In this document: piece by piece, positions 16,242 to 27,559 of the stretch | How the letters are laid out: every line of letters begins with the position of its first letter | Position numbering within the stretch: the stretch's first letter is position 1 | Assembly: GCF_009659625.1 (NCBI RefSeq) | Contig: NZ_VOIW01000003.1 | Location: 310,001 to 374,000, forward strand | Length of the DNA stretch: 64,000 nucleotides | Source of the DNA: Pseudomonas haemolytica | GTDB lineage: Bacteria > Pseudomonadota > Gammaproteobacteria > Pseudomonadales > Pseudomonadaceae | Direction of reading: 5' to 3' | The notes under the pieces: generated by a model | What the model saw: the letters and a program-made list of their open reading frames with translations, nothing else | Databases searched by the model: none | What the model was told of the DNA's origin: nothing | Translations under genes and position numbers: made by a program

Positions 16242-18164
16242 ATGGTGCAGTTGTGTTCAATCGAGCAAGCAGTTGACGACGTACTGGCGCGGTTGCCGGC
16301 GCATATCCACATGGGTATGCCGCTTGGCCTGGGTAAGCCCAATCTGTTTGCCAATGCGCTATACCGGCGCATTGCCAAGTTGCCGGAGCGGGCGTTGACG
16401 ATCTACACCGCGCTGGCCCTGGGCCGCCCAACCATGGGCGATGGCTTGCAGAAACGCTTCCTTGAACCCTTCATCGAGCGGGTGTTTGGCGACTACCCAG
16501 AGCTGGATTTCCTCGCCGACCTGCACAAGGACAGCCTGCCGAAGAATATCCAGGTGCAGCAGTTTTTCATGCAGCCCGGTAGCCTGCTCCACAGCGCTCA
16601 AGCGCAGCAGGATTACGTCAGCAGCAACTACAGCCATGCCGCCCGTGACATCAACGCCGCCGGGTTGAACCTGGTGGCGCAACTGGTTGCCAGCAGCGCC
16701 GAGCATCCCGACCGCCTGAGCCTGAGCTGCAACCCGGATATCACCCTCGACCTGCTACCGATGATCGCCAAGCGCCGCGAAGCCGGGGAAACCATCCTCA
16801 TTGTCGGCCAGGTCCATAGCGATTTGCCCTACATGCCCGGCGACGCCGAATTGGGCATGGACGCATTCGATTACCTCATCGACGAAAAGGACAGCACCAC
16901 GCTGTTCTCCACGCCGAACATGCCGGTGGGTTTCCAGGATCACTTTATCGGTTTGCACGCCAGCACCCTGGTGCGTGACGGCGGCACCTTGCAGATCGGC
17001 ATCGGCTCCATGGGCGATGCGCTGACCGCGGCTTTGCTGGCGCGCCAGGCCGATAACGAAGCCTACCGGCTGTTGCTGACGGACTTGGATGTGTATCAGT
17101 GGGCGCCATTGATCAGCCGTGAGGGCGGTGTCGAACCTTTCGCCCGTGGTCTTTACGGTTGCAGCGAGATGTTCGTCAACGGCCTGTTGGTGCTGGCGGA
17201 TGCCGGGATTGTGCGGCGCAAGGTCTACCCGGATGTGGCGACCCAGGCGCAGGCCAACGCAGGCACCCTGGACGATGCGGCGCAACCCGATGGCGTGTCG
17301 ATCCATGGCGGCTTCTTTCTAGGGCCGCGAAGTTTTTACCAGCGCTTACAGGAAATGACCCACGCCAAGCGCCTCGAATTCAACATGACCGGCATCAGCT
17401 ATATCAACGAGCTGTTCGGCCAGGAAGAGCTCAAGCGTTTACAGCGCCTGGATGCGCGGTTTATCAACAGCGCGATCATGGTGACGTTGCTCGGCGCTGG
17501 CGTGGCCGACCAGTTGGAAGATGGCCGTGTGCTCAGCGGTGTGGGCGGGCAATACAATTTTGTGGCCCAGGGGCATGCGCTGGAAGGTGCGCGCTCAGTC
17601 CTGATCCTGCGCAGCTGGCGCGAGGCAGGGGGGGAGGTCAGCTCCAATATCGTCTGGGAGTACGGCCACTGCACCATTCCCCGGCATCTGCGGGACATTG
17701 TCATTACCGAATACGGCATTGCCGATTTGCGTGGTCAGACGGATGCCAAGGTGATCGAAGCGTTGCTGAATATCACCGACTCACGGTTCCAGGAGGAATT
17801 GATCGAGCAGGCGCAAAAGGCTGGCAAGCTGCCCAAGGATTTCCAGCTGGCCCCACGCTTTGCCGACAATACGCCGGAGCGTCTCAAGGGGATTCAGGCG
17901 CGTCATCGCCAGTTGTTTCCGGAATACCCGCTGGGCAGTGATTTCACGGATGAGGAGCGGGATTTGTTGCGGGCGCTGAACTGGCTCAAGAGCAAATTCA
18001 AGCTGACGGAGATTCTGGAGCTGGGCAAGGCGGCGCTGGATGCACCGGAGCCGGAGGCGTTTCCCGAGCACCTTAAGCGGATGCAGCTGGATCGCCCGGA
18101 GGGGGTCAAGGAAGACTTGTACCAGCGCCTGCTACTTGCGGGCCTACAGGCCACCGCGCACTAA
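16242..18164 (+). CDS. Acetyl-CoA hydrolase/transferase C-terminal domain protein
   Basis: The 640-residue protein has the CoA-transferase fold of the AcetylCoA_hydrolase family. The C-terminal domain holds 'GGFFLGPRSFYQRL', 'GVGGQYNFVAQGHALEGARS' and 'ITEYGIADLRGQ', the conserved YGIADLRG signature. It probably moves or hydrolyses an acyl-CoA thioester in the cytosol; the acyl group is unknown. Several in-frame starts exist (16146, 16224); the ATG at 16242 has GGAGC 8 bases upstream and opens with MVQLCSIEQAVDDVLARLP. It is longer than the roughly 430-500 residues of classic acetate CoA-transferases, with an extra C-terminal portion of about 130 residues. Confidence 0.85.
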   Translation: MVQLCSIEQAVDDVLARLPAHIHMGMPLGLGKPNLFANALYRRIAKLPERALTIYTALALGRPTMGDGLQKRFLEPFIERVFGDYPELDFLADLHKDSLPKNIQVQQFFMQPGSLLHSAQAQQDYVSSNYSHAARDINAAGLNLVAQLVASSAEHPDRLSLSCNPDITLDLLPMIAKRREAGETILIVGQVHSDLPYMPGDAELGMDAFDYLIDEKDSTTLFSTPNMPVGFQDHFIGLHASTLVRDGGTLQIGIGSMGDALTAALLARQADNEAYRLLLTDLDVYQWAPLISREGGVEPFARGLYGCSEMFVNGLLVLADAGIVRRKVYPDVATQAQANAGTLDDAAQPDGVSIHGGFFLGPRSFYQRLQEMTHAKRLEFNMTGISYINELFGQEELKRLQRLDARFINSAIMVTLLGAGVADQLEDGRVLSGVGGQYNFVAQGHALEGARSVLILRSWREAGGEVSSNIVWEYGHCTIPRHLRDIVITEYGIADLRGQTDAKVIEALLNITDSRFQEELIEQAQKAGKLPKDFQLAPRFADNTPERLKGIQARHRQLFPEYPLGSDFTDEERDLLRALNWLKSKFKLTEILELGKAALDAPEPEAFPEHLKRMQLDRPEGVKEDLYQRLLLAGLQATAH

Positions 18165-18183
18165 TAAACACCATAAGGCAAAT

Positions 18184-18271
18184 GTGGGAGGGGGCTTGCC
18201 CCCGATAGCAGTGGGTCAGTCAATATATTTTGTGACTGATACACCGCAATCGGGGGCAAGCCCCCTCCCAC
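18184..18271. repeat. REP inverted pair (REPIN)
   Basis: GTGGGAGGGGGCTTGCCCCC and its inverted partner flank a spacer of about 38 bases. The element separates the convergent CoA-hydrolase and xpt genes, where it may help end transcription. Confidence 0.85.
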
Positions 18272-18285
18272 ATTTTGAATTGTGT

Positions 18286-20926
<2,641 letters not shown>

Positions 20927-21114
20927 ACGGAATGTGAGGAGTCGTTGTTCAAAAGGGCGGGCATTTTAACAGGCTGGAAAGATTCTGCTTCCATAGAACG
21001 ACGGTGTGACGTACCACTCGATCTAAATTTGCCGGTTTTGCTACTTTGCCGCAGGATGTGGGGGAATAATCGAGACTATTATTCACAGTCTGCGTATTTG
21101 ATAATACCTATCAT

Positions 21115-21164
21115 TTGTCATGCCTTTGTCATGCCTTTGTCATTGTCAGGCCGCACGTCATAAT
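21115..21164 (+). promoter_or_regulatory. Tandem Pho-box-like repeats with -10, upstream of c-di-GMP phosphodiesterase
   Basis: TTGTCAT occurs three times at 21115, 21126 and 21137, exactly 11 bp apart. Two such heptamers separated by 4 bp form the PhoB box. The last pair forms a 22-bp box ending at 21147, followed by 11 bases and then CATAAT at 21159-21164, the normal layout for PhoB activation in place of a -35 element. Confidence 0.6.
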
Positions 21165-21204
21165 GCCACCGCCAACGAAATTTTGCAGAGTCTAGGGAGT
21201 TAGC

Positions 21205-22869
21205 TTGTCTACGCCTGTCGAACCCTTGCGTTTGCTGCTGCTGGCCGATACGCCGGCGTGGGCAGCGTTGTTGCGCGAGTGCCTGGCGCCGATGGGCGAA
21301 GGGGCTGTGCTGATCAGTGCGCCCAACTGGGACTCGGTGAGTCGTCTGTTCGATGACGACCAAGGTGCCGTGCTATTGACCACGCCCAGCCTGCAACCCG
21401 GCCCCGGCCGTTGCAGCTTGCCGTGTGTATTGCTGCTGGAGCAGGAGCCGCTGGTTTCGCCGCTGGGTGTCAGCGACTGGTTGATCCTGGATGTATTGGA
21501 CGCCGACACACTGCGCCGCTGCCTGCGTCACGTGCGCGAGCGCGGCGTGCTGGAGAGCACCTTGCAGCGCCTGGCCGAGCAGGACCCGCTCACCGGTATT
21601 GCCAACCGCCAGGGTTTCCAGACCTTGCTGGCGGCGCGGCTGGCAGAAAACGAAGGCCGCGGCCTGGCCCTCGGCCATTTGGACCTGGACAATTTTCGTC
21701 ACGCCAACGATGCCCTTGGCCATCAGGCCGGAGACCGCTTGATCCTGCAAGTAGTGTCGCGGCTCAAGAGCCAGCTCGAAGCCGGGGACCAACTGGCGCG
21801 CCTGGGTAGCGATGAATTCGCCCTGCTGATCGATACCCGCCGGGCGCCGCAGCGCGCCGAGTGGATGGCTGAGCGCATCACCGAAGTGATGGCCGAGCCC
21901 TACTGGGTGGATGGCGAAAGCCTGTTGATCGGCTGCAGCCTGGGCGTGGCGCATGCTCGCGCCCGAGCCGGCGCCGACCCGTTGATGTGGCACGCCCATA
22001 TCGCCATGCAGCAGGCCAAAAGCACCCAGGGCTGCACCTTTCACATCTTCAACGAGCGCATCAACCGCAACGCCCGCAGCCTGGCCGACTTGGAAAGTGA
22101 ACTGCGCCGGGCCTTGCGCCGTGATGAATTGGAACTGCATTACCAGCCGCGCCTGGACCTGGACGACGGGCATATTGTCGGCCTCGAAGCCCTGGTGCGC
22201 TGGCGCCACGGCGAGCGCGGTTTGTTGCCGCCCAGCGAATTCGTGCCCCTGGCCGAACAGAGCGGCTTGATCGTGCCATTGGGTTACTGGGTGATTTCCC
22301 GGGCCCTGCGCGACATGCAAGACCTGCGCGAGCGCGGCCTGCCGCCGCTGCACATGGCGGTCAACCTGTCGTTTCGCCAATTCCAGGACAGCCAATTGCT
22401 TTCCACACTCAGCCGCCTGATTGCCGAGCGCGGTGTGGAAGCGCAATGGCTGGAGTTCGAGCTGACCGAAACCGCCGTGATGCGCCGCAGCGACCTGGTC
22501 AAGCAGACCATGGACGCCCTTGGCCGACTTGGCGTGCGGTTCTCCCTGGATGATTTCGGCACCGGCTTTTCTTCGTTCGTGCACCTCAACAGCCTTCCGA
22601 TTGCCTTGTTGAAGATCGACAAGAGCTTTGTCGGCGGCATGGAAGAGCGCGAAGAAAACCGCAAGTTGGTGCATGCGATGATCAACCTGGCCCACAATCT
22701 CAACCTGGAAGTGGTGGCCGAAGGCGTGGAAACACCCGAGCAGCTTGCGCTGTTGCGCTTGTTTGGTTGCGACCAGGCCCAGGGTTACTTGATCAGCAAG
22801 CCGTTGCCGTTGCCGGAGTTGGTGGAATACCTGATGTTTGGCAAGAGCCAACAGGCACTGCTGGGTTGA
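21205..22869 (+). CDS. c-di-GMP phosphodiesterase: receiver-like, degenerate GGDEF and intact EAL domains
   Basis: The protein has 554 residues. Residues 1-110 look like a receiver fold without a clear phospho-acceptor aspartate. Residues about 125-270 form a GGDEF domain whose active-site loop is G201-S-D-E-F. Residues about 290-545 form an EAL domain with all key parts: E328-A-L, NLSFRQFQ, ELTE, DDFGTGFSS, KIDKSF, AEGVET and QGYLISKPLP. The EAL half should hydrolyse c-di-GMP; the GGDEF half may still act as a GTP sensor. The start is TTG with GGGAG upstream. It sits where P. aeruginosa has PA5295 (ProE), as I recall. The Pho-box-like promoter suggests control by phosphate. Confidence 0.9.
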   Translation: MSTPVEPLRLLLLADTPAWAALLRECLAPMGEGAVLISAPNWDSVSRLFDDDQGAVLLTTPSLQPGPGRCSLPCVLLLEQEPLVSPLGVSDWLILDVLDADTLRRCLRHVRERGVLESTLQRLAEQDPLTGIANRQGFQTLLAARLAENEGRGLALGHLDLDNFRHANDALGHQAGDRLILQVVSRLKSQLEAGDQLARLGSDEFALLIDTRRAPQRAEWMAERITEVMAEPYWVDGESLLIGCSLGVAHARARAGADPLMWHAHIAMQQAKSTQGCTFHIFNERINRNARSLADLESELRRALRRDELELHYQPRLDLDDGHIVGLEALVRWRHGERGLLPPSEFVPLAEQSGLIVPLGYWVISRALRDMQDLRERGLPPLHMAVNLSFRQFQDSQLLSTLSRLIAERGVEAQWLEFELTETAVMRRSDLVKQTMDALGRLGVRFSLDDFGTGFSSFVHLNSLPIALLKIDKSFVGGMEEREENRKLVHAMINLAHNLNLEVVAEGVETPEQLALLRLFGCDQAQGYLISKPLPLPELVEYLMFGKSQQALLG

Positions 22870-22926
22870 GCCTTGTAAACCCGATTAAATGCGGGAGCTG
22901 GCTTCCACATTGACTGTGCGCATTCG

Positions 22927-24324
22927 CTAGTCAGGCAGTGCAGCCTGGAATCCTGGGCGAACATCCGGCTCCTGCCGAATCATCCGCTTCATCTTGGCCT
23001 CAAACGCCCACGTCAGGCTCACCGCCGCACACGCCAGGCCCAACGCCAGGCCCCACCACACACCGGTTGGCCCCCAGCCTAAAGTGAACGCCATCAGCCA
23101 GGCCGAAGGTGCGCCAATCAGCCAGTAACAGCCCAACCCCACCAGGAAGGTGGTCTTGGCGTCCTTCAAACCACGGATGCAGCCCATGGCGATGGTCTGC
23201 ACGCCGTCGAACAGTTCAAACCAGGCAGCGACGGCCAGCAGGCTGACGGCCAGGACGATGACGTCGTGGAACGCCGGGTCATCATGATCAAGGAACAACC
23301 CGATCAATGGGTCGGAAAACAGCCACAGCACCACGGCAAATCCCAACATCACCATGGCGCCAAAGCCTATGCCGACCCGCCCGGCCACGCGCGCCTGCAG
23401 CAACTGCCCGGCGCCGTAATGCTGGCCGATGCGCATGGTCACTGCGTAGGACATCCCCGCCGGCACCATGAACGCCACCGAGACGATTTGCAGGGCGATC
23501 TGATGCGCCGCCAACTGCGTACTGCCCATGGTGCCCATGCACAGCGCGGCAAAGGCAAACAACCCGACCTCCACCGCATAGGTGCCGCCAATCGGCAGGC
23601 CCAGGCGCCACAGCTCGCGCAGATATTGAGTATTGAGGCGCAGCAGGCCGGTACTCAGTGGGTAGGCGGCGTAGGCGCGGTTGCTGCGGATGTACCACAT
23701 CAGTGCCAGCGCCATGCCATTGGCAACGATGGCGGTCACCAGGCCAATGCCCATCAGGCCCAGTTTCGGCAGGCCGAACATGCCTTCGATCAGCGCGTGG
23801 TTGAGCAGGTAGTTGACCACCGTACCGCACAGGCTGATGACCATCACCGGGGTGGCCTTGCCGATGGCGCTGGTGAACCCGCGCAGTGCCATGAAACTCA
23901 GGTAGCCGGGCAGGGCGAACGGCAGCATCGTCAGGAATTGCCCTGCTGCGGTTACGTTGGTTTCGGTCTGGCCGAACATCAGCAGCACCGGCTTCAGGTT
24001 CCATAGCAGCAACGCCGCCGCCAGGGCCATCAACCACGCCAGCCAGAGCCCGGCCTGGGTCAGGCGGGTGGCGCCGCCGATATCCCCCGCGCCATGGCGA
24101 ATGGCGACCAGGGTGCCCACGGCGGCAATCACGCCGATGCAGAAAATCGCCACGAACGAATAGCTCGCTGCGCCCAGACCACCACCGGCGAGGGCTTCGG
24201 GGCTCAGGCGCGCCATCATCAGGGTGTCGGTCAGCACCATCAGCATGTGCGCCAACTGTGAGGCAATCAACGGCCCCGACAGCCGCAGAATGGCCCAGAG
24301 TTCGATACGCGCCGGATGTTGCAT
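22927..24324 (-). CDS. MATE family efflux pump (NorM-like)
   Basis: The 465-residue protein has about 12 membrane segments in two related halves. The family start is 'LWAILRLSGPLIASQLAHMLMVLTDTLMMARLSPEALA', and 'AAHQIALQIVSVAFMVPAGMSYAVTMRIGQHYGAG' is in the second half. It should export cationic drugs or dyes using sodium or protons across the inner membrane. ATGs at 24330 and 24324 are both possible; 24324 (MQHPARIELW) gives better spacing from the GAG site. It is divergent from a LysR regulator, which may control it. Confidence 0.87.
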   Translation of the reverse strand: MQHPARIELWAILRLSGPLIASQLAHMLMVLTDTLMMARLSPEALAGGGLGAASYSFVAIFCIGVIAAVGTLVAIRHGAGDIGGATRLTQAGLWLAWLMALAAALLLWNLKPVLLMFGQTETNVTAAGQFLTMLPFALPGYLSFMALRGFTSAIGKATPVMVISLCGTVVNYLLNHALIEGMFGLPKLGLMGIGLVTAIVANGMALALMWYIRSNRAYAAYPLSTGLLRLNTQYLRELWRLGLPIGGTYAVEVGLFAFAALCMGTMGSTQLAAHQIALQIVSVAFMVPAGMSYAVTMRIGQHYGAGQLLQARVAGRVGIGFGAMVMLGFAVVLWLFSDPLIGLFLDHDDPAFHDVIVLAVSLLAVAAWFELFDGVQTIAMGCIRGLKDAKTTFLVGLGCYWLIGAPSAWLMAFTLGWGPTGVWWGLALGLACAAVSLTWAFEAKMKRMIRQEPDVRPGFQAALPD

Positions 24325-24404
24325 GATCATCACACTCGAAAATTCAGGGGGTTGGGGGAGGGTTGATTCTCGACGCTTTAAGCCCATTGCACAAAAGGAT
24401 AAAA

Positions 24405-24439
24405 GCGATCGTTCGCATGATTAAAACTCATGCCTGAGT
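24405..24439. promoter_or_regulatory. Two dyads in the MATE/LysR divergent promoter region
   Basis: GCGATCGTTCGC (24405-24416) and ACTCATGCCTGAGT (24426-24439) are dyads with perfect 4- and 5-bp arms, 22 bp apart centre to centre. LysR regulators commonly bind two such sites between divergent genes. Confidence 0.4.
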
Positions 24440-24481
24440 GATTCTGGTAGGGTGCCGATATCGCGCCGTCGGAGCTTTTCA

Positions 24482-25402
24482 ATGTCTCGCCGTCTTCCTC
24501 CGTTGTATGCCCTGCGTGCATTTGAAGCCGCGTCCCGGCATAACTCCTTCACCCGCGCGGCGGAGGAACTGTCCATTACTCAGAGTGCGGTGAGCCGACA
24601 TATCCGTACCCTTGAAGAGCATTTCGCCTGCCGACTGTTCCAGCGCAGCGGCCGCAATCTGCAACTCACAGAAGCCGCACGCCTATTGTTGCCCGGGGTG
24701 CGCGAGGGGTTTGCGGCGCTGGAGCGCGCCTGTCATACCCTGAACGCTGAAGATGACATCTTGCGCATGAAAGCGCCGTCGACACTGACCATGCGCTGGC
24801 TGTTGGCGCGGCTGAGTCGCTTCCGCGCGTTGCAGCCAGGCAATGAGGTGCAGTTGACCAGTGCGTGGATGAGTGTGGACGAGGTGGACTTCAACCAGGA
24901 GCCCTTCGACTGTGCGGTGTTGTTGAGCTATGGGCATTTTCCGGCGGACTGGGAGGCCAGCTACCTGTTCCCCGAATTGCTGATTCCCGTGGGCGCGCCG
25001 AACCTGCTGGACGATGGCCCCTGGGATGCCGCACGCCTGGCGAGCGCCGAGTTGCTGCACCCCACGCCAGACCGCCGCGACTGGCGCAACTGGCTGGAGC
25101 GCATGGGGCTCTCGTCCCAGGTGTCCCTCAAGGGCGGGCAGGTGTTCGACACCCTGGAGCTGGGCATGATCGCGGCGGCGCGAGGCTATGGCGTCTCAAT
25201 GGGTGATTTGCTGATGGTGGCTGAAGATGTGGCGCAAGGACGACTGAGCCTGCCGTGGCCAACGGCAGTGGCCAGTGGGGAGAGCTACTACCTGGTGTGG
25301 CCGAAAACCCGCCCAGGCGGCGAGCGTTTGCGGCGGTTGGCGGAGTTTCTTCAAGGTGAAGTCAAAGCGATGGATTTGCCCCGGGTCGAACGCCTCGATT
25401 GA
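24482..25402 (+). CDS. LysR-type transcriptional regulator (GcvA-like)
   Basis: The 306-residue protein starts with 'LPPLYALRAFEAASRHNSFTRAAEELSITQSAVSRHIRTLE', the GcvA-type LysR helix-turn-helix at residues about 4-62, and is followed by a periplasmic-binding-like effector domain. The ATG at 24482 has GGAG 7 bases upstream; an ATG at 24452 adds ten residues without a site. It is divergent from the MATE pump and is its most likely regulator. The effector is unknown. Confidence 0.9.
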   Translation: MSRRLPPLYALRAFEAASRHNSFTRAAEELSITQSAVSRHIRTLEEHFACRLFQRSGRNLQLTEAARLLLPGVREGFAALERACHTLNAEDDILRMKAPSTLTMRWLLARLSRFRALQPGNEVQLTSAWMSVDEVDFNQEPFDCAVLLSYGHFPADWEASYLFPELLIPVGAPNLLDDGPWDAARLASAELLHPTPDRRDWRNWLERMGLSSQVSLKGGQVFDTLELGMIAAARGYGVSMGDLLMVAEDVAQGRLSLPWPTAVASGESYYLVWPKTRPGGERLRRLAEFLQGEVKAMDLPRVERLD

Positions 25403-25453
25403 GTGGGGCCAGGCCGCTGGTGCAATCGTTTGCGGGATACCCCTGTGATTCGC

Positions 25454-25480
25454 TCAAGTATTGCCAAGCGCCGCCGAAGA
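25454..25480 (+). promoter_or_regulatory. Sigma-28 (FliA)-type promoter for the chemoreceptor gene
   Basis: TCAAGTAT (25454-25461) and GCCGAAGA (25473-25480) are separated by exactly 11 bases. The FliA consensus is TAAAGTTT-N11-GCCGATAA, so each half matches 6 of 8 bases at the correct spacing. This fits a motility-regulon gene. Confidence 0.6.
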
Positions 25481-25555
25481 AGGTGTGTTGGAACCATCGT
25501 GCACCAACGCTTCCCACTCGATAATTTGCCGAGCAGCGCTAAGAGATCAGGATGA

Positions 25556-25573
25556 TCCTGGCCTCGGCCAGGA
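25556..25573 (+). promoter_or_regulatory. Inverted repeat overlapping the chemoreceptor ribosome-binding site
   Basis: TCCTGGCC and GGCCAGGA are perfect inverted copies (25556-25563, 25566-25573). The right arm includes the AGGAG of the ribosome-binding site (25570-25574), so a hairpin in the mRNA could hide it. Confidence 0.5.
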
Positions 25574-25579
25574 GCTGTC

Positions 25580-27556
25580 ATGCCTCAACCTCGTGCCCGG
25601 ATTGCCTCCCAGTTAGGTCTCGCACTCGCCGTGATTCTGGCTGTCGTTATCAGCGGCAGTACCGTCTTCGCCCTGCGTTCCCTCGACTCCGCCAACCTCG
25701 ACACCCGCGAGGAGCACCTGGCCAGCGAGGCGCGTTTGCTCGCCGATCAACTCAATACCTTCCACAGCACCTTGCGCGAAAGTACCCAGCGTTTGAGCGG
25801 GCTGTTTGAAAAGCGCTTCGGTGCTGGCTTGAGTGTGCGTGCGGACCAGCCGGTGGCCGTGGCCGGCGTGCAGACCCCGAGCCTTTACCTGGGCAACGAG
25901 GTACTGAACAACAACTTCGAAGAGGTGGATGAGTTCAAGCAGATGTCCGGTGGCGTGGCCACGGTGTTCGTGCGCAGCGGCGACGACTTTATCCGCGTCA
26001 GCACTTCACTGACCAAGCAGGACGGTAACCGCGCCATTGGCACCGTGCTTGACCGTCAGGGCGCGGCCTACCAGCGTGTTGCCAGTGGCCAGACCTACAT
26101 TGGCCGTGCGGTGTTGTTCGACCGTTCCTACATGACCCAATACAGCCCGGTGCGTGACAGCAGTGGCAAGGTTATCGCCGTGCTGTTCATCGGTTTCGAT
26201 TACACCGACGCCCAGAACGCCCAGTTTGAAAACCTCAAGCGCTTCCGCATCGGCCAGACTGGCTCCCTCGCGCTGCTGGATGAACAGAAGCACTGGCTGG
26301 TGGCGCCGGCTGGGGTGCAGGCGCCGGATGAGGCCATTGCGGTGATGCTCGACCTGGCGAAGAAACCGGGAGCAGGCCGTTTCTGGAGCGACAAGCACGA
26401 AGATTTCTACAGCGTCTCGGTGCCGTTCGAAGGCGGCCCCTGGGCGGTTGTGGCGAGCATGCCCAAGGCTGAAATTCGCGCAGTGACGTGGGAAGTCGGC
26501 ATCCGCCTGGTGATCGGCAGTGTGCTGGCGATGTTGCTGGCAGTGGGTGCCACGGTGTGGCTGTTGCGCAGCAAGCTGGCGCCCTTGAGCGACCTGGTAC
26601 GCCAGGCCCAAGCCCTGGGCGCGGGCGACTTGAGTGCGCGCCTTAATGTGTCCAGCCATGACGAGATCGGCCAACTGGCGCGCAGCTTCAACCAGATGGG
26701 TGAAGCGTTGTCGACCATGGTTTCGCATATCCGCAGTGCTGCCGAACAGGTCAACAGCCGCGCCCAGGCGTTGTCGGGTTTGTCCGGAGGTGCGTATGAA
26801 GGCATGGAGCAGCAGTCCGGCGAGATCACCAGCATGGCCGGCGCGGTGGAAGAGTTCAGCGCCACCTCGTTGAACATCGCCGACAACATGGGCAATACCG
26901 AGCGCCTGGCGCAAGAGAATGCCCAGCAGACCCGTATCGGCCGTACCTCGATGCAAGAGGCGTCAGCGTCCCTGGAACATATCGCTACCGCCCTGAACAG
27001 TACCGCTGCGGTGATCAACACCCTGGGCCAGCGATCCCAGGAAATCGGCGGGATCGTCGGTGTGATTACTTCCATCGCCGAACAGACCAACCTGCTGGCG
27101 CTCAACGCTGCCATCGAAGCCGCCCGTGCTGGTGAGCAAGGCCGTGGCTTCGCCGTGGTCGCCGACGAAGTGCGCAACCTGGCCTCGCGCACCCGCCAGG
27201 CCACCGATGAAATTTCCGCGATGATCCAGAGCATCCAGCAAGAAACCGGCAACGCCATCAGCACTATGGAACACGGCAACGTACTGATGCAGGAAGGCCT
27301 GTCGCGCAACGCCGACGTGGCCTCGGCCCTTGCGCGTATCGACGAGCAAAGCCGCTCGGCCGGCCAGCAGTTTGCTGCGATCACCACCGCCACCCAAGAG
27401 CAGAGCAGCACCGCGACCTTGCTCAGCAGCAACTTGCAGAGCATTGCGCTGGCCAACAGTGAGCAGCGCGAAGTGGTGTCGAACCTGGCGGTTACCGCCA
27501 AGGAACTGGAGACCTTGGCGGCTGGCTTGCGCCATGAGGTGGACCGCTTTCGTTGA
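25580..27556 (+). CDS. Methyl-accepting chemotaxis protein with periplasmic Cache-type sensor
   Basis: The 658-residue chemoreceptor has a first membrane helix at about residues 11-31 and a periplasmic region at about 32-305 that resembles a Cache_3/Cache_2 sensor ('[26 protein letters not shown]', '[21 protein letters not shown]'). A second helix is near 310-332, then a HAMP domain, and then a cytoplasmic signalling hairpin with the CheA-contact tip '[19 protein letters not shown]'. It should pass ligand signals to CheA/CheW. It stands alone, with a sigma-28-like promoter and a possible RNA hairpin at its ribosome-binding site. The ligand is not predictable. Confidence 0.93.
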   Translation: MPQPRARIASQLGLALAVILAVVISGSTVFALRSLDSANLDTREEHLASEARLLADQLNTFHSTLRESTQRLSGLFEKRFGAGLSVRADQPVAVAGVQTPSLYLGNEVLNNNFEEVDEFKQMSGGVATVFVRSGDDFIRVSTSLTKQDGNRAIGTVLDRQGAAYQRVASGQTYIGRAVLFDRSYMTQYSPVRDSSGKVIAVLFIGFDYTDAQNAQFENLKRFRIGQTGSLALLDEQKHWLVAPAGVQAPDEAIAVMLDLAKKPGAGRFWSDKHEDFYSVSVPFEGGPWAVVASMPKAEIRAVTWEVGIRLVIGSVLAMLLAVGATVWLLRSKLAPLSDLVRQAQALGAGDLSARLNVSSHDEIGQLARSFNQMGEALSTMVSHIRSAAEQVNSRAQALSGLSGGAYEGMEQQSGEITSMAGAVEEFSATSLNIADNMGNTERLAQENAQQTRIGRTSMQEASASLEHIATALNSTAAVINTLGQRSQEIGGIVGVITSIAEQTNLLALNAAIEAARAGEQGRGFAVVADEVRNLASRTRQATDEISAMIQSIQQETGNAISTMEHGNVLMQEGLSRNADVASALARIDEQSRSAGQQFAAITTATQEQSSTATLLSSNLQSIALANSEQREVVSNLAVTAKELETLAAGLRHEVDRFR

Positions 27557-27559
27557 GGC

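Noticed and set aside
21095..21119. Possible Fur box (GATAATACCTATCATTT) upstream of the phosphodiesterase gene
   Set aside because: It matches only parts of the 19-bp Fur consensus and overlaps the much clearer Pho-box-like repeats.
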